DNA of 64,000 nt from Grifola frondosa (GCA_001683735.1 LUGG01000005.1:1240001-1304000); one strand, 5' to 3'. Shown: positions 21,652-34,204, counted from the stretch's first letter. Notes: generated by a model from the letters alone, not told the origin. A program made the numbers and translations.

Positions 21652-24349
21652 TCAACACTCGACAAGACGCACCTCAATCTCCTTCGCAAACGCCTCCGCG
21701 ACTTTCTTCCGCTGCACCTTCTGCGCGGCAGTGACCAGCCCGCTCTCCGGCGTCCATTCTTCCGACGTGAGGATGACCGCTTCCAGGATCTCCATCTGTT
21801 TGAATCCGTTCTTCTTGCCAACGGCATTGCACTCCTTCAGCACGAAGTCCACGACAGCCTGGTCGTGGCAAGCTCATTGAACGACTGAGATAGATTGACC
21901 CCGTTGGCTTCGTCTCGAGCGCCATGGTGAAGGTGGGACTCGTTGGGAATGATGATCGCAATAGGTTGGCGGGCGCTCGGGTTTGCGTGCACGCAAATAT
22001 TGGATACCAAGTTGCACGACTTGTAGATGGACTCGAGTCGCTCGAGTGCGATGTACTGAACAAACGATGAACAGCAGTCACACGAAGGGAAAAAGAAACT
22101 TACCTCGCCACCCTGCAATTTGACCAAATTCTTGATACTGAAGATCACAGCAGAGTAAGCTCAGAGAATATATAGCGATATTACACCAAAAACTGACCGG
22201 TCTATTAGGCTGAGAGTACCATCGGGATTCCATTGGCCGACATCGCCAGTCCTCAACCACCCGTCCTTCGTGAAGATGGTCTCATCGGAATTGAGGTCAT
22301 CACGCTTATAGTAGCCCTTGATCACCGACGGGCCGCGAATGCACACCTCGCCTCGCGGTGGCTTGCTCGTGGAGAAGTATCCAGCTTCGGGGACATCAAG
22401 CAACTTGATCTCGATCGAAGGCATGGGAAGACCAACGGCATTGAACTGTATGAATTCGGGTGGAAGGATGGCGCACATGCCACATGATTCTGTCATGCCG
22501 TAGCCTTCGAACAGAATCGGTATGAGGTATACATCAGACGCTAGCGAAACCACGGACCTTGCAACATAGTCACGAGCGCGACAGATAAAAACTCCTGAGT
22601 CTCAGCGCTCAGCGCTGCGCCACCAGAGAGTGCTAAACGCAGCTTGCCGCCGGTAGCACTCTTGACTTGGGCAAATACGGCAGAGTCTGCCAGCTGGCTC
22701 AGGCCAGGAACACCAGCCTTCTTGACAGCGTATGCGCCGTTGAAGACACTCTTCCTCAGTGACCCGCCCTGGTTGACCTTGCTCACGATACCCTTGCGGA
22801 TCATCTCCCATACCGCCGGCACGCCAACCATGATTGAAGGTTGGAACGCGCGGATATCTCCGAGGCAGTTCCGCACAGATGCGTCAGTGAGCGTCTTCAC
22901 GCGTCCGTACCCAAACGTCATTCCAACGAAAAACAGGCACAACTCCACCACGAACTCGAGGATGTGTGAGAGCGGGAGGTATGCCAGAAGGGTGTCGTCC
23001 GGCTTCAAGTGATGGCCCAGCAGTTTGTAAACAGCGCCAACGGACGCGATGAGGTTAGAATGTGTGATGACGACACCTTTCGGCGGGCCTGTGGTTCCAC
23101 TCGTGTACATAATACACGCCACATCAGAAGGCTTTGGTAATCTGTTCGCAAGCGCCTCCGTGGATGCTTGGAGCCCAAGCTGACGAACCTCGTCAAGGCT
23201 GACGACCTTCATAGTCTCACGCGAACTGCGGATCTTCTCCAGTAGCTGCGGCCGGGCTTCGCCATCGTAGATGACCAACCTCAGGGATGGTACATTGACT
23301 GCAACGTTCGCGACGACGGGAAGGAGCTCCGCGTTCGTGAAGATGGCAACGCATTCGGGCTCGTTCAGAGAATGTTGTAGTCCAGACTCGCCGAGGGTGT
23401 CGTAAGCGGTAGCAATGGGTGTGCCAATGAGATTACAAGCATGCGAGACGAGTTGCCAATTGACGCTGTAGACGCAGTCAGCCAAATATAATAAGGAAAC
23501 ATAAATAGCTGGACCCGAGTACTGCTTCTAGGAGTAATACGAGAAGACAGCAAAATAGGAAGGCTGACAGGAGAGTGCTGGCATCCTCCCTTAAGGAAAC
23601 CCCGCGGCGAGCGGTCGACACGTGCCGAAACAATGCGTACGCCACGGCACTAGCGTGCAGGGAGCGCATCCGTAGGATGACTACCCAGTGAATGTGTAAA
23701 ACGATTCGAGGAGACCGCCACAACATCAAATCTGACACGCGGGCGGGGCTGCGATAAGATACTCCAGCCCATCGTTTGTGGGGGAACATTCAGGGCACTG
23801 ACAACCGTCCTAGAGGGCATGTTTCGCCCCGAATGAATCCCAGACCTCCAAAAGATGGGGCAATAGAGGGGATCACCACGTATGTCCCATCAACACCTGG
23901 AGAAGTGTTGTGAATCAGACGTACCTCGTTGCCGCGTAAACATTCACGATGTCATCACGCGTCACGCCGAGCTCTATCAAACCTCCGGCAACCTCGACGA
24001 CGGCCTCCTTCACCTTGACGAAGCTGAGGTACTTGTAGTCGCTCAACTGGAAGTACTTCCATGTCTTCAACTCAGTGACCTCCTTCCCGCCCACAAATTT
24101 CTTCACCTCCTTCTGCTCCTCGTGGATGTCAATAATGTCCCGGTATCCAAATGCATTTTTGGTGCCATGGGTGCGTGCAACATAGTGGAGAATATCGGGG
24201 ACGGTGTCGATACCCTCCCAAGGTTGCGTCACGAGCTGGTCTTTCGTCATGGCCAATCGTCGTATACGCGTCTCACCGTCACTCTTCTCGGGCCCAACCT
24301 CGACGGACCCTGGCCTTCCATAGATGTTAGACTTGGAGCCTGCAGACAT
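21652..24349 (-). CDS. Long-chain fatty acid-CoA ligase (AMP-forming)
   Basis: Activates long-chain fatty acids with ATP and CoA, feeding lipid synthesis and beta-oxidation. From ATG 24349 (MSAGSKSNIYGRPGSVEVGP) the conserved blocks appear in order. They are FQLSDYKYLSFVKVKEAV, GTPIATAYDTLGESGLQHSL, the AMP-binding P-loop MYTSGTTGPPKGVVITHSN, LAYLPLSHILEFVVE, LRLALSGGAALSAETQEFLS, GYGMTESCGMC, and GWLRTGDVGQWNPDGTLSLI with IKNLVKLQGGEYIALE. The C-terminus reads ECNAVGKKNGFKQMEILEAV ... IEVRLVEC, and no peroxisomal PTS1 is seen. Intron 1 is unusually long (23466-23924, 459 nt). Near 21870 one missing base separates SFNEL from CHDQAVVDFVLKEC, which are contiguous in the family. A 41-nt GT-AG pair could span it only by removing conserved residues, so a consensus error is favoured. 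Confidence 0.9.
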
Positions 24350-24805
24350 GATGAGTGGAGAAAGAGGAGAAAGGGAAAGAGTGTAATGGTGACAGCCGCT
24401 CACCCCAGGATGGATATTTCATAGTTTCACACTCCGCTCCGGGTGCCGCCTGAAGTTCGATTCAACGTCTTCTTGGAACGTGGACTTTCAATTACCCACA
24501 GAGAAGACAAGAAGAATTTGCAGAGACAGAATGTACAAAGATGAGCGTTGAATTTAGGAGCAGAAATTGTACCCTCGAGGTCGACATGTTTTACCCCCGG
24601 TGAGAGTTTTCTCAAAACGGAAAAGCGAGCTGCAACACAGCATCATGGGGACGCCACCCGGTCGGACCAACGTAATCGGCGATCACACTTACCCCGGCAT
24701 AAGCCGCGGCACATACGCGGCAGAATTTTGACTTGGCTCGCGCACATTCCGCTGCAAGATATACAGCGCTGTGTAACTTGGTTTTATTACCTGACTTTTG
24801 AAAAC

Positions 24806-26551
24806 TTATATTGTAGCCCAACTCGATTCCGGCCGCAATCCCCAGGTCTGAAGCCATTGCTCAAAAAGACCTGCTATCTTCTGGTGTCCGGCAATAGTCG
24901 GGTGTTGATTGCTGCGACCGACCCAAATAGCCCGGTGTCAGCCGTTCTTCGGCACGGAAGAAATGCGACACGTACTCGGGGAAGACATCGGCCCACGAAA
25001 CCCATCCAGTGGTATTCACCAAGAAAGTATTCTTGTCGCCGAGTGTGTGTCTACATGACAACAGAGCATATTTAGCTGCCCGTAGTGAATGAAAACAAAT
25101 AACGTACCGTGTGTTGACGATTTGCTCATAGCGTCCTTGGTAATAGTAACTTACAGAGCCATCGGCATTCGGCACCCCCACTATGTTTTGCCACATTTAG
25201 ACCATCATGCCGGAAAGGCCAGAGTGACAAGACGCACGGGAGTGAAAATCAGAATTGGTTGCGTGCGGTAGATGGTCCGTGGATGTTCCAAAAATCCCAG
25301 ATACGTCTGAACTCACACAATCATTGAACGAGTCGGCGCTGAGAAAAAGAGGCATACCTCGACGAACGAATCTGCAGTTACGTTTTGCCCTGCGTCGTTG
25401 GCTCTGAAACATACAGTCGCGCGATTCAACATTTGGAGGTAGAAGTCGTCGTGAGACGCACCCCAGGTGAATGACGACATGCGTCGGCGCTGGAATATCA
25501 CGAGAGAAGTCCCATGGTGTCGTATAGTTGTGGTCCGTCGTGTAGAAGTATCCAGTATCCTCGGTCTTGAAATAGTCTTCCATGGGTGCACGCTCTCTAT
25601 AGGCAGGGGTAGGAAGAACCAGAACTCTTACCCTGAAAAATTGGAACGACATTCCATGTTCGTTACCGTATGAAACGATGTCCTTGAGGGCAGTTACATC
25701 AACTCTCAGCTCGTTGACGGTATGATCGGATACCAACACTAAGGGCCGCTCCTGGTTGAGCATTGACTGTATGCTCCGCTTTGAAGAATTCACCAGTCAA
25801 AAATGGCCATGCTTGATCCACGCCCTGCGGCAAATATTGTCCCTGGGAACCAGATCAAACACTCTGATTAGCCCTATCAAAATCCATAAGAGTTGTAGGG
25901 ACAATGTTGAACGCACTGCGGACAGGGAATCTCCAATAAACTGAAAGGCGAGTTTCGATGGCGTGTAAGGAAGCAATTGGGCATCCTAGAGTGTGAAATT
26001 AGAACGAAATGACGTGGGATATACTACATCGCTCACGGGGTTGAAGGTGACAGTTTCCAAGTCGATACGGTTGTTCTGCCAGCCTTCCACGTTTATGCCA
26101 CTACGCTGGAAGACTTCCTGGCGCTATCTCTCTTACCCACGTTCGCGCTCAGCGGTATGACGTTGGTCCCTCGGAAACGTTGAGCGTCACAAAGGGTTCA
26201 TAGTCAACGGACACGCCAACGGATGCCAGAGGTTGTGGTATGATTGCCAAGATTCAGTGTCAGCGAAGACAGATTGTCCACATTTAGTTTGAACCCAGAG
26301 CCAGCCCTTCAATACGTCAACGTAGAGTTTCAAGCTAGAATGCAAAGTTACTCACCACCATGTACCTGGTGACCTGTCCCAACGTCCATGAAAATAGATA
26401 AAAGGATTGTCATTCTGAATAATGACATCCTTGGGAGGTGTTGGCTTGCCACTGACACCGATATGGCCAGCATTATGGAAAAAACGACTATCTCGGTAAT
26501 GACCATCATCAAGAAGAAACACGTGAGACAAAAACGTACGGCGTACAGCAT
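24806..26551 (-). CDS. Secreted SGNH/GDSL-type esterase with N-terminal beta-sandwich
   Basis: Probable carbohydrate or acyl esterase acting outside the cell. The start region (26551, or the internal ATG 26509) gives a hydrophobic signal peptide ending in MLAISVSVA. An N-terminal domain follows (KPTPPKDVIIQNDNPFIYFH, GRWDRSPGTWW), as in two-domain CE2-like fungal esterases. The catalytic SGNH domain has block I FIGDSLSAGQY (Ser), block III GANDAGQ (Asn), block II region SYGNEHGMSFQFFR, and block V DNQHPTIAGHQKIAG (Asp and His). Introns of ordinary size join these pieces. The C-terminus FEQWLQTWGLRPESSWATI ends at 24806. Two frame breaks can each be mended by one base, at about 26447 (signal peptide to KPTPP) and in the C run 25175-25179 (W-G-V-P-N-A-D-G). 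The substrate cannot be told from sequence. Confidence 0.8.
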
Positions 26552-27511
26552 GAAGTGCTCTTTATATGTTACTTGGAGAAGAGTGGAGAAAATGCGCTCT
26601 ACGCTGAGCTCGCAAGCTCACCACGCTGATGAGCTCAGCGCCGAGATTCTCCCGCCCGCACTCTATTGCGGGAGCCTTGTGACCGTCGAGCTCGCGAGCC
26701 GGGGCGAGAGTGTCCAGCGACGAGCAAGTCGAAGGAGCGGCAACAACGCCCGGTGCGAGAGACAGCACACGTGATGCATCCAGCTGCTCACCATTGATCC
26801 GTTTTCGAGATGTGCAGATGACGTGCAGTCCGACCCGGAGTACTCGGAGGTCTAGATACGACTCATCAAAGCATCACCGTCCTCGAGTCGGTACATCGAC
26901 GTCAGATCGGTCCCTGGGAGGCGGCCGTAGGTGCACGTCGGAGCTCGGATGCACTGCACATCATTGTCTAACGCTGAAGAGTTAAGCGCTTCCGGTCCAC
27001 GGAGATGTCATGGCCAACACTCACCGACTCGGACGACGAGCAGACGCCATTTAATATTGCTGAAAATCAAGTCAAATGCAGAAAACCACGATATCGGAGG
27101 GAAGTGCAGATTGTGGCTGTTGGGTGTTTATTTAAGTCGACTTGCAGTTTCACCCGTGATAGTCATTGCAGAACGCTTTCAATGTACTGAAACATGGTGA
27201 AAACTCGCAGCGATTAAAGAGATTTATCAAAGTTCAGGAGAAAGACGCACTGTGGAGGTTGATAGTTGAGCGGATGTGATACTCGAGGAAAGCATGGACT
27301 AATGACTGCTCATTGAGTCTCTCTGTTTCACATTCAACGGCGCGACGGTGAGTATAGGCTCAAGCATGTAGAGGAAACATGGGTACATATTATGACGACT
27401 TCGAGATACACAAGTCCTAGGTCTGACAACTGTGAGTAACGCAAAATACATAAGCAAAGGTTACCCAACAGCGATACACCGTACAGTCTCCCCACTCAAC
27501 TAGATTCTACG
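26552..27511. other. Intergenic region with short inverted repeats
   Basis: Upstream of the esterase and downstream of La. Perfect 10-bp arms CGCTGAGCTC (26602-26611) and GAGCTCAGCG (26631-26640) flank a 19-nt loop. A second small hairpin (CTCCCGC/GCGGGAG) follows. No coding region was recognised. Confidence 0.45.
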
Positions 27512-29389
27512 TCATGCCTCATCTCCCTCCGTTTTCTGTTTCTTGGCGCTTTGAATAACGGGGACGCCCTGACCGCGCACACCCACACTGGGTCCGCCAT
27601 CCGGTTCCACGGCACGTTTCCTCTTCTCTCCAGTCTGCTCCTCACCCGCGGCTTCGCCGGGGCACTTGACTCACCTTCCTTCTTATCACCCTCCCTCCTC
27701 CCGTCCTCCTCCACGCCCCCTGCCACGGCCACGACCGCGGGATCCACGGCCCCCACGGGCCCCACGACCGCCACGGCCACCCCGCCCACCGTGTTCACGA
27801 TTTTGAGCGAAGGAGAGTGTGCGCTTTGCAGCGCCAATAGCCCGTTCGATCTGGAAAGCTTTCTCTTGTTCCTCTATCGGAGGTATATTCAGTCCGATTG
27901 GAAGATAGCGATTATTGGAGGAGAGCTCACCATCAGGGACCGTCCATGTGACTTCTTTCCCACTGAGAGTCTTGAGGCTGTCCTTGACATGGGTGATTTC
28001 ATCTTCTGATAGAGCCTTGTCGAAGCCGACGAGTCCCCAGCTATCACCCTTGGTGTACTTGACGAAGGGTGCACGTGAAAAGCGCTCTCTCAATGTCCCC
28101 TAAACTCACACATGAATGGAAGTGGAATGATATGGCCGAAGGCATCGCGTACCTTGATCTCGTCAAAGCTGACATCTTCGCCGGCGCCGTCAAACCTGAG
28201 TGAAGCACCCTTGACAAAGGGAATGTCTTCTGGCTTCAGACTGCCCCCGTCCTCCTCATGCACGCGGATTTTGTTGCCCAAAAACTCCAGCCAGATCTCT
28301 GGTTTGGGCTTGTCCTTGCCCTTACCCTTTTTATCGCCATCCTTCTGATCCATCTCCTTGAAGGCGTTGAACCCTTTCCGCCCTGGGCCCGCAATATTTT
28401 GCTTCCGGATGACAGCAGCTTTGCCGGTCAATCCTTTTTCTTTTATTTCATGTCGCAATATGCTTCCCTGTACGGCCCCGTGTCGCCGCTACAATAAACG
28501 TAAGACAAACATATGAGCTCACTTTGACATGATAAGCAACTCCTGTCCATCCCAGGTGGGCTTCGGGTCCGCTTGCAGGAACGCGTCGACAGATTTGAAG
28601 TCGGCGAACTCCACGAAGACCGAGCTCTCCATACCACAGTTAGATGCAAGCGATCCACGTCTCAACTAGAACCGACCTTGAACTCCTTCGTGTCATCCCT
28701 GCGCCTCATCCTGACGGCATTAGTCCTGCCGTACTTGTTGAAGAAGTCTTCTAATCGTTTCTGCAGCCCTGGTTCTTCGTTGCCGAACCCTTTCTACTAT
28801 CCGGCTTAGAGATATCAGCCTGCAGGCAAGACGACTATCACATACTGCATAAACACTCCTCTCGAACTGACCCTTTGGCTCCTGCACCTCGGTCTTTCGT
28901 CGGACGTTCACGCCGGCCTCGTCGACCTCGAGTTCCTCGCTCAGGCGGAGCGCTTTCGCCGCCCATTCGACCCCGAGCGGCTGGAATTCGCGCATCCGTT
29001 TGAACGAAGCGACGGTCTTTACGGGAACCCAGTGGTCTGGATTCGCGGTGTGAAGACTCCACATGAATCTTAGGGACGAAGGTACGTCAATGGGCCGAAC
29101 GTCCGACAGATGTGTAACGTTACTTGTCGTAAGGCAGGTTCGAGTCTGCGAAGTAGAACTCGACTGAAACATAGAAGGGTGGATGAGTAAGATAAGACAC
29201 ATAGAGCGCTATTAATCACTCACTTTGTCGCATTGCTCTGAGCATCTTTTCGTTATCGTCCTCAGTGGACGTCTCTTCTGGCTTCACAGCGTCCACTGTG
29301 CTGTCTGTGTCCATTGCAATTGGCGCAATCGCCGCAACCTCTTCCTGAGTAGTGCCCGGCACTTTAGTGTCTGTTATAACCACAGCCAT
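27512..29389 (-). CDS. LHP1: La ribonucleoprotein (RNA polymerase III transcript chaperone)
   Basis: La protein binds the UUU-OH 3' ends of Pol III transcripts such as pre-tRNAs in the nucleus. ATG 29389 gives MAVVITDTKVPGTTQEEVAA and an acidic leader. The La motif follows, built from small exons: MLRAMRQ, then VEFYFADSNLPYDK (splices at 29216 and about 29130), then FMWSLHTANPDHWVPVKTVA and SFKRMREFQPLG. RRM1 contains QKRLEDFFNKYGRTNAVRMR and SSVFVEFADFKSVDAFLQ. The xRRM region contains KPEIWLEFLGNKIRVHEE and APFVKYTKGDSWGLVGFD. An RGG-rich tail follows (GGRGGRGARGGRGSRGRG). A stop appears at 27686, but single missing bases near 27690 and 27650 would continue the frame through DKKEGESSAPAKP and GEEQTGEKRKRAVEPDGG to QSAKKQKTEGDEA (stop at 27512), the basic nuclear-signal tail expected for La. 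Confidence 0.9.
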
Positions 29390-29457
29390 TGCGTAGACGA
29401 ATGTAGCAATAATTGAAGAGCAAGTGTGACAATGGAGAGGCGCCGGAGAAAATCGAA

Positions 29458-29490
29458 TCACTTATCACTTATCACTTATCACTTATCTTA
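29458..29490. repeat. Heptanucleotide tandem repeat (CTTATCA)n
   Basis: About four perfect copies of CTTATCA, ending in a degenerate TTATCTTATC. It is a short simple repeat in the promoter region upstream of La. Confidence 0.8.
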
Positions 29491-31243
29491 TCTAAATTCA
29501 AATACACTCCTCAAAATCACTATCCCACGCCAGCCTCTCGAGTGTCGATTCTCAATCCCAGATTCATCATTCCTTGCGAAACTCTTGGCTTCAACGTCCG
29601 AAAGTGTTTCCTTGTACTTCAAAAACTCCGGGCATAATCGTCCGACAAACAACGCGCTCTGCTTCGGTGCAAGGCACCATGAAGTGCCTTGGTCGTGGTC
29701 CTGATGATTGTGCATCTGAGAAAACCCACGAGAATTGGTATGATGTTGTTTTCCTCGAGTCCTCCACGATGCCATTGCATTCTTAGGATTTCCCACTGTT
29801 CCAAATGCGTTTCGCGCCGATCCGTTCATTATATACATCTGCTAGACCTTGTGCTATTATCAAGATCGTCCCATTCCCTCATGTGGTCGATCCTGGCTTG
29901 TTTTCATCCAGTCTGCAAAGGCCTCCATGAATCACGGAGGGCGTGCTCTACAGCGCACGGTTCTGGGGCGGTTTGCGCAAATTTCACGGTGAGCAATCTC
30001 CCGCGTAACAGATTGAACACCATAACGCCGTGTTTCTGCGCCTGCGATCTGATTACGGACAGCTGAAAGTTTATCCTGGTGCATGTCGTAGCATCCCGGA
30101 GATGCTGCTTCACCGTGGAAATGAGGTGGGATATGCCGACTTCTCTGCATCCCTACACTATGACAGGATGTGTCTAGAATTGACTCATTCACGATAACGG
30201 TGATATCCGTCTGTGAGTCTTGTTCCGGTGAGCGTGAAGATTTAATGCTAATTCTTGTGCATGTATTCAACAGCTCTTGATTATACTCAGCGTAACATTC
30301 CAGAGCGAAATTTTCGTCCGTAGCGGAAGTCGGTGTGCTTCTGCCGCGAGATGTTCAAGCGGCTACACATCGTACCTGGCTTCCAGCGCATATAGATGCC
30401 GCCTATCGTAGGAGGACGCTGTGCGAGCGCTTCGAATCACCCCGCTCGGCAACTGCCCGCGGACCAAAGCTGCATATGGCGACCATACCAAGGAAGTTCC
30501 GGTGATTGGCTGACGACCAAGATCCTGTGTTTACTGCGACTAGTCGTGTCCACCACCTAACACGTCGAGCATGCAAATCAAGTCGAATTGGATGCGAGTC
30601 TATGGACAAAGACGGACATCCTTTGATTTTCTCTGCCTGGCTTCAAGTGCTCGTTCTCCAGATAGCGCAAAACACAAAAGTACCGTTGGAAATAAAATAG
30701 TAGACAGGTGATGTACTCCGGCACAAATGAAACACTCATTGACAACTTTTGACATAGTGCACCACAGCAAAAAATCATTAGGACTTACCGTTCGAGCGCC
30801 CTTTCTTCTTCTCTCTCCTATCTAGATGTCACTCGATCGATTTGCGTTTCGATCAGTGGACAAAATAGGACCCACCCGTGACTTTACCCTCCGCTGGAAA
30901 TAAATCGAGTTTAAAGGACTATTTACGCAAGTCTAATCGATGCCGCCGTCTCACTCCGTAGTGGGCCCGCAACGTCACGTGCGCGTTGCCGTATTTCTCG
31001 TCTTTCCGCGGACGGGAGCTCCTTACCTGGCGAGCTGCAGAAAGTAAGGGGCCGCTGCCTCTCTTTCTGACTATCACACCTTCGTGCTCGCCAGGTGAGC
31101 GATTTCGTTTGTCTCCCGCCGCGCTGCCTCTCTTTTTCTGATTCTTTCGTGCCTTCTTGCTCGATAGACATTCAATCATTGATTTGCATCACTATTGTCA
31201 TTTCAATATATCATTCCCATCTGCCGAGTCATATACAGGGGTC
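29491..31243. other. Gene-free region, left flank of the mobile island
   Basis: No protein was recognised. The minus frame around 29.49-29.84 kb (ALFVGRLCPEFLKYKETLSD, SFARNDESGIENRHSRG) looks protein-like but matches nothing I know. Near the right end, perfect arms ACCTGGCGAG (31025-31034) and CTCGCCAGGT (31087-31096) and a repeated GCTGCCTCTCTTTNTCTGA-like word precede the Gag-like frame. They may belong to the retroelement leader. Confidence 0.4.
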
Positions 31244-32404
31244 ATGAGTGATGTTGCTACCAACACGCAGACGGGCACGCAAGAAGCGGGGAACACCAAT
31301 GAAGTTATCGGTCGCTGCCTCGAAATCATCAGTGGATACCGCGAGCAACGTTTCTCCAAATCGCATGCTATCTATCAGCTCAGTCGCGAGCTCTTCGAGG
31401 TCGCAACCCAGCTCTCCGCCGACGATGCTGACTCAACTCTCCAAACCTATCTCAGCATGTTACAAGAGGCTGACACAGAAAGAGAAGCAGGAGACGCACC
31501 CGTTTCAGTCCGCTCAGGGCAAGGATCACGAACACCGGCAGGACCCCCCTCGACGCAGCCTCCTGAGTCGGCTAGGTCTAGAGAACCATCTTCCGAGCCT
31601 GAGGAGCAGCCCTCAAAGCGACGACGAGCCGACCCCGGGAAGTTCGCGTGGGCCGCTTCGGACTTCCTCGGCAGTGTCACCGCTCGACCCGAGCTCAAAG
31701 AGACCGTACGACTCCTCAAAGAATATGCCATTGACCCCAAGGCTGCGAAGTCGGATCTACTTACCTCTTTTGGAGCGCCTGAGTTCCCTGACGCCGAATG
31801 GGTCAACGTCCTCGCCGGGCGTGCGGTCGACCTCGACCATGTGTTCGCAGGAAGGTACTCCGCCGGGCTCGATGAGAAGCATGTCGAAAAACTCGGTGAG
31901 ATCGAGCTCTCGTATCGAGCCATTGTACCCGCGAAGAAGGTACTCACCTTCGGAGATTGGGTATATGCCTGGAACAAAGCCGGGCCAGCCATCAGCTATG
32001 CATTCCCTCACCGACACAGGGAACTCACCTTGTATGGAGACTATATCACTGGCATCTTCGGTGCACTCGCGCAGCCTCTCCACCACCGGATCTTGGATTT
32101 CGACTGAGCAGTACGAAAGCGTGTCGGACTGCAAAGAGATCTGCTCCTCACTGATTTTGCCGAATTTGCCGACCTCAAAATGCAGTTCCTTGATTCCTCG
32201 GGAGCAAATGTCTATCAGGAAGAGAAAAGAGCATCCAGCGGGAGTGGAGGATCATCGACTCGACGTCAAAAGGAACCGTGTCGACACTGGAATGCGGGGA
32301 ACTGTCCAATCCCAGCCTCAGCGTGCCGTTACCGGCATGTGTGTGCATCATGCGGCGGGATCGGGCATACAGGAAGCCAATGCACAAAGGCTACAGCGAA
32401 GTGA
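31244..32404 (+). pseudogene. Gag-like protein of the DIRS-like element
   Basis: From ATG 31244 (MSDVATNTQTGTQEAGNTNE) the frame encodes a helical N-terminus and a Pro/Ser/Arg-rich linker with KRRRADPGKF. A conserved middle follows (WAASDFLGSVTARPELKETV, KKVLTFGDWVYAWNKAGPAI, FPHRHRELTLYGDYI). The C-terminus has two metal-binding motifs. One is a CCCH finger (C-x7-C-x6-C-x3-H, in CRHWNAGNCPIPASACRYRH). The other is a CX2CX4HX4C zinc knuckle immediately after it (CASCGGIGHTGSQC). A nucleic-acid-binding Gag role is inferred. A TGA at 32105-32107 interrupts the frame between HHRILDFD and AVRKRVGL, with open frame on both sides. The position fits a CGA-to-TGA change. The frame ends at 32404. Confidence 0.7.
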
Positions 32405-32777
32405 GTTTGTGGACGTGCGGCGGCCCCGGTATCTGCGGGGCATGATATGGACCATTGGCGATCAGCGTATCATCACAACGGCGGATGCGTCTGTCACCCA
32501 TGCACCCTTGCCGGATGTACCTGACAATGTGCGCTGTCGTGAGTATGTGGTGTGAGATAGTAACCACTGTATAAAACGATCTCGATAATCACCGAACCAA
32601 AAATAGAAAAATCTATCTGTGGCAGGGCAAAAATACGCGAAGGGAATCGAGGTATGAAATCAATTTTATACTGCACCAAGCTTGACGGGTTTTTCCTGCT
32701 TTCCCAGTTATAGGCCTGGCCGAATCCGTTGGGGGTGTTATCACAATCATGAAGGTAGGTATGATCCCAAGTGAATG

Positions 32778-34204
32778 TTTAACGATGATACGATGATGAC
32801 TTGCCCGGTACGTTTGTCACTTCTACCTCTCCTCGATATGTCTCCTGTTCTTCTGCTGATGCTCCCTCCGAGGAAGACTTCTCTTTCCTGTCCTATCAAC
32901 AGTCAACCTTGCCCACCTCTGTATGGGGTTGCTGCACTGCTGTGACCTGGAAACTGGGGACCAAGACTTCAACCTTGCCCACCTCTGTTGTGGGGTTTCC
33001 TGAAGTGATGTCCGGACTGTGGTAAGCAAGTCAACTGACTATGACCGCTTCTGGCTGTGAGACTTTGAGAGTAGAAATCTGGTGTGATTTGGTATGGAGT
33101 GAAGTGGGGTGGTGGGGATACAGAATGGTATCCTTGCCGCCTTGGAGGTCCTCCTTGTTAGGGAAGTGCTGTGTCTGTGTGGCTGAGTGTGTACACCTAT
33201 GTGCACACCTGTGATGACGTGAGATATCCCTGTGATACCTCAGTCAAGTGATCTAGTCTGCTGAGTCTGGGGGGAATCTGGAGGGTGATCCAAATTCCAG
33301 TGGAGACTGTGTTTCTGGCTGCTGCTGGTGGATCCAGTTCTTTGATCCAGTTCTGTTGGATCCAATTCTCTTGGATCCAATTCTATTGCCCTCTCTAAGG
33401 CAAGAAAGGAGCTCTTTATATACCTTTTGAGAGGGCCCAGAATTCTCCCCGGACTCTTCTTCTCAGACTGTTCCAGCACTTTCCGGGAGGCTCCAAGCAC
33501 AAGAAACCATGGTAACTACTGTGCTAGAATCTTCCAGTCCTTTCCAAAGTGTTTTCCTGAATGTTCCAGCTGCATCTCCCTGCACTGCCTCTCTGACTTC
33601 CTCCAATCAGAGCTCTCCTAGGTCACCCGGCCCTCAGATTTGCATAGCTTTAGTAAGGCTCTTACAAATCTGGGGCAGGGGATTACAAACCCAAGGTGCC
33701 CTTTTCTCCATTTCAAGGACCTTTCTCTCACAGAGTACATAGCCTTGAAGACTTTGTCATCCATTTGAGATATTCCCTGACTAATGGAGGTCCTCTACCT
33801 TATAAATTTGCACAGCCTTAGTAAGGCAATCACAAATCTAGGGTAGGGCCCTTACAAATCTGGGGGAGTTAGTCTGCCACTTTGAGAAGCACATAGTCTA
33901 TGGTTCCAGGGCTGTGAGTCTCCTGAAGGCTGTTCTACATCACCTCAGGTGGCTTGTGGCTGTGTATCCCTGTGACCATTGCCATGCTTCTCTTTTCAAA
34001 GGCTGTACAGACTTTCCCAGGACTCTGCCTTTCTTCCAGTCCCTTCCAGAATTTGCTAACCTGATCTTCTTCTTCCTGTTTCCGCGATGTCCTGCTGTGT
34101 CCAACTCCTTGTCTCCTGACTTTCCTGCACCTGATTCTTTCCCGCACTCCTTTTCCTCATGACCCTCCATGCTTTCCCATCCCATCCTACTTGATTTAAC
34201 GATG
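32778..34204. mobile_element. CpG-depleted insertion block with flanking 10-bp direct repeats
   Basis: The word TTTAACGATG occurs at 32778-32787 and again at 34195-34204. The 1,407 bases between them differ sharply from the surroundings: they are pyrimidine- and TG/CA-rich, with only about a dozen CpG dinucleotides, while neighbouring DNA is CpG-rich. There is no convincing coding frame. Internal repeats include two copies of CAACCTTGCCCACCTCTGT about 75 bases apart and four 14-15-bp units around GGATCCAATTCT (33330-33386). No terminal inverted repeats, long terminal repeats or poly-A tail were seen, so the element class is open. The direct repeats would be the target duplication. Confidence 0.6.

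Noticed and set aside
21837..21895. A 41-nt intron to explain the acyl-CoA synthetase frame break
   Set aside because: A GT-AG pair exists, but removing it deletes the conserved SFNEL segment and the length is below the usual range here. A single missing base restores the family sequence fully.
29130..29160. GGTTCGAGTCTGCG, resembling a tRNA B-box
   Set aside because: It lies inside the reverse complement of a La exon. No A-box or cloverleaf arms could be formed around it.
31447..31992. 181-codon minus-strand frame inside the Gag-like gene
   Set aside because: Shadow of the + strand frame, which has recognisable zinc-binding motifs and fits the element's gene order.
33330..33386. Short regular repeats resembling a CRISPR array
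   Set aside because: The four 14-15-bp units are tandem and diverged, with no spacers, in a eukaryotic CpG-poor repeat block.
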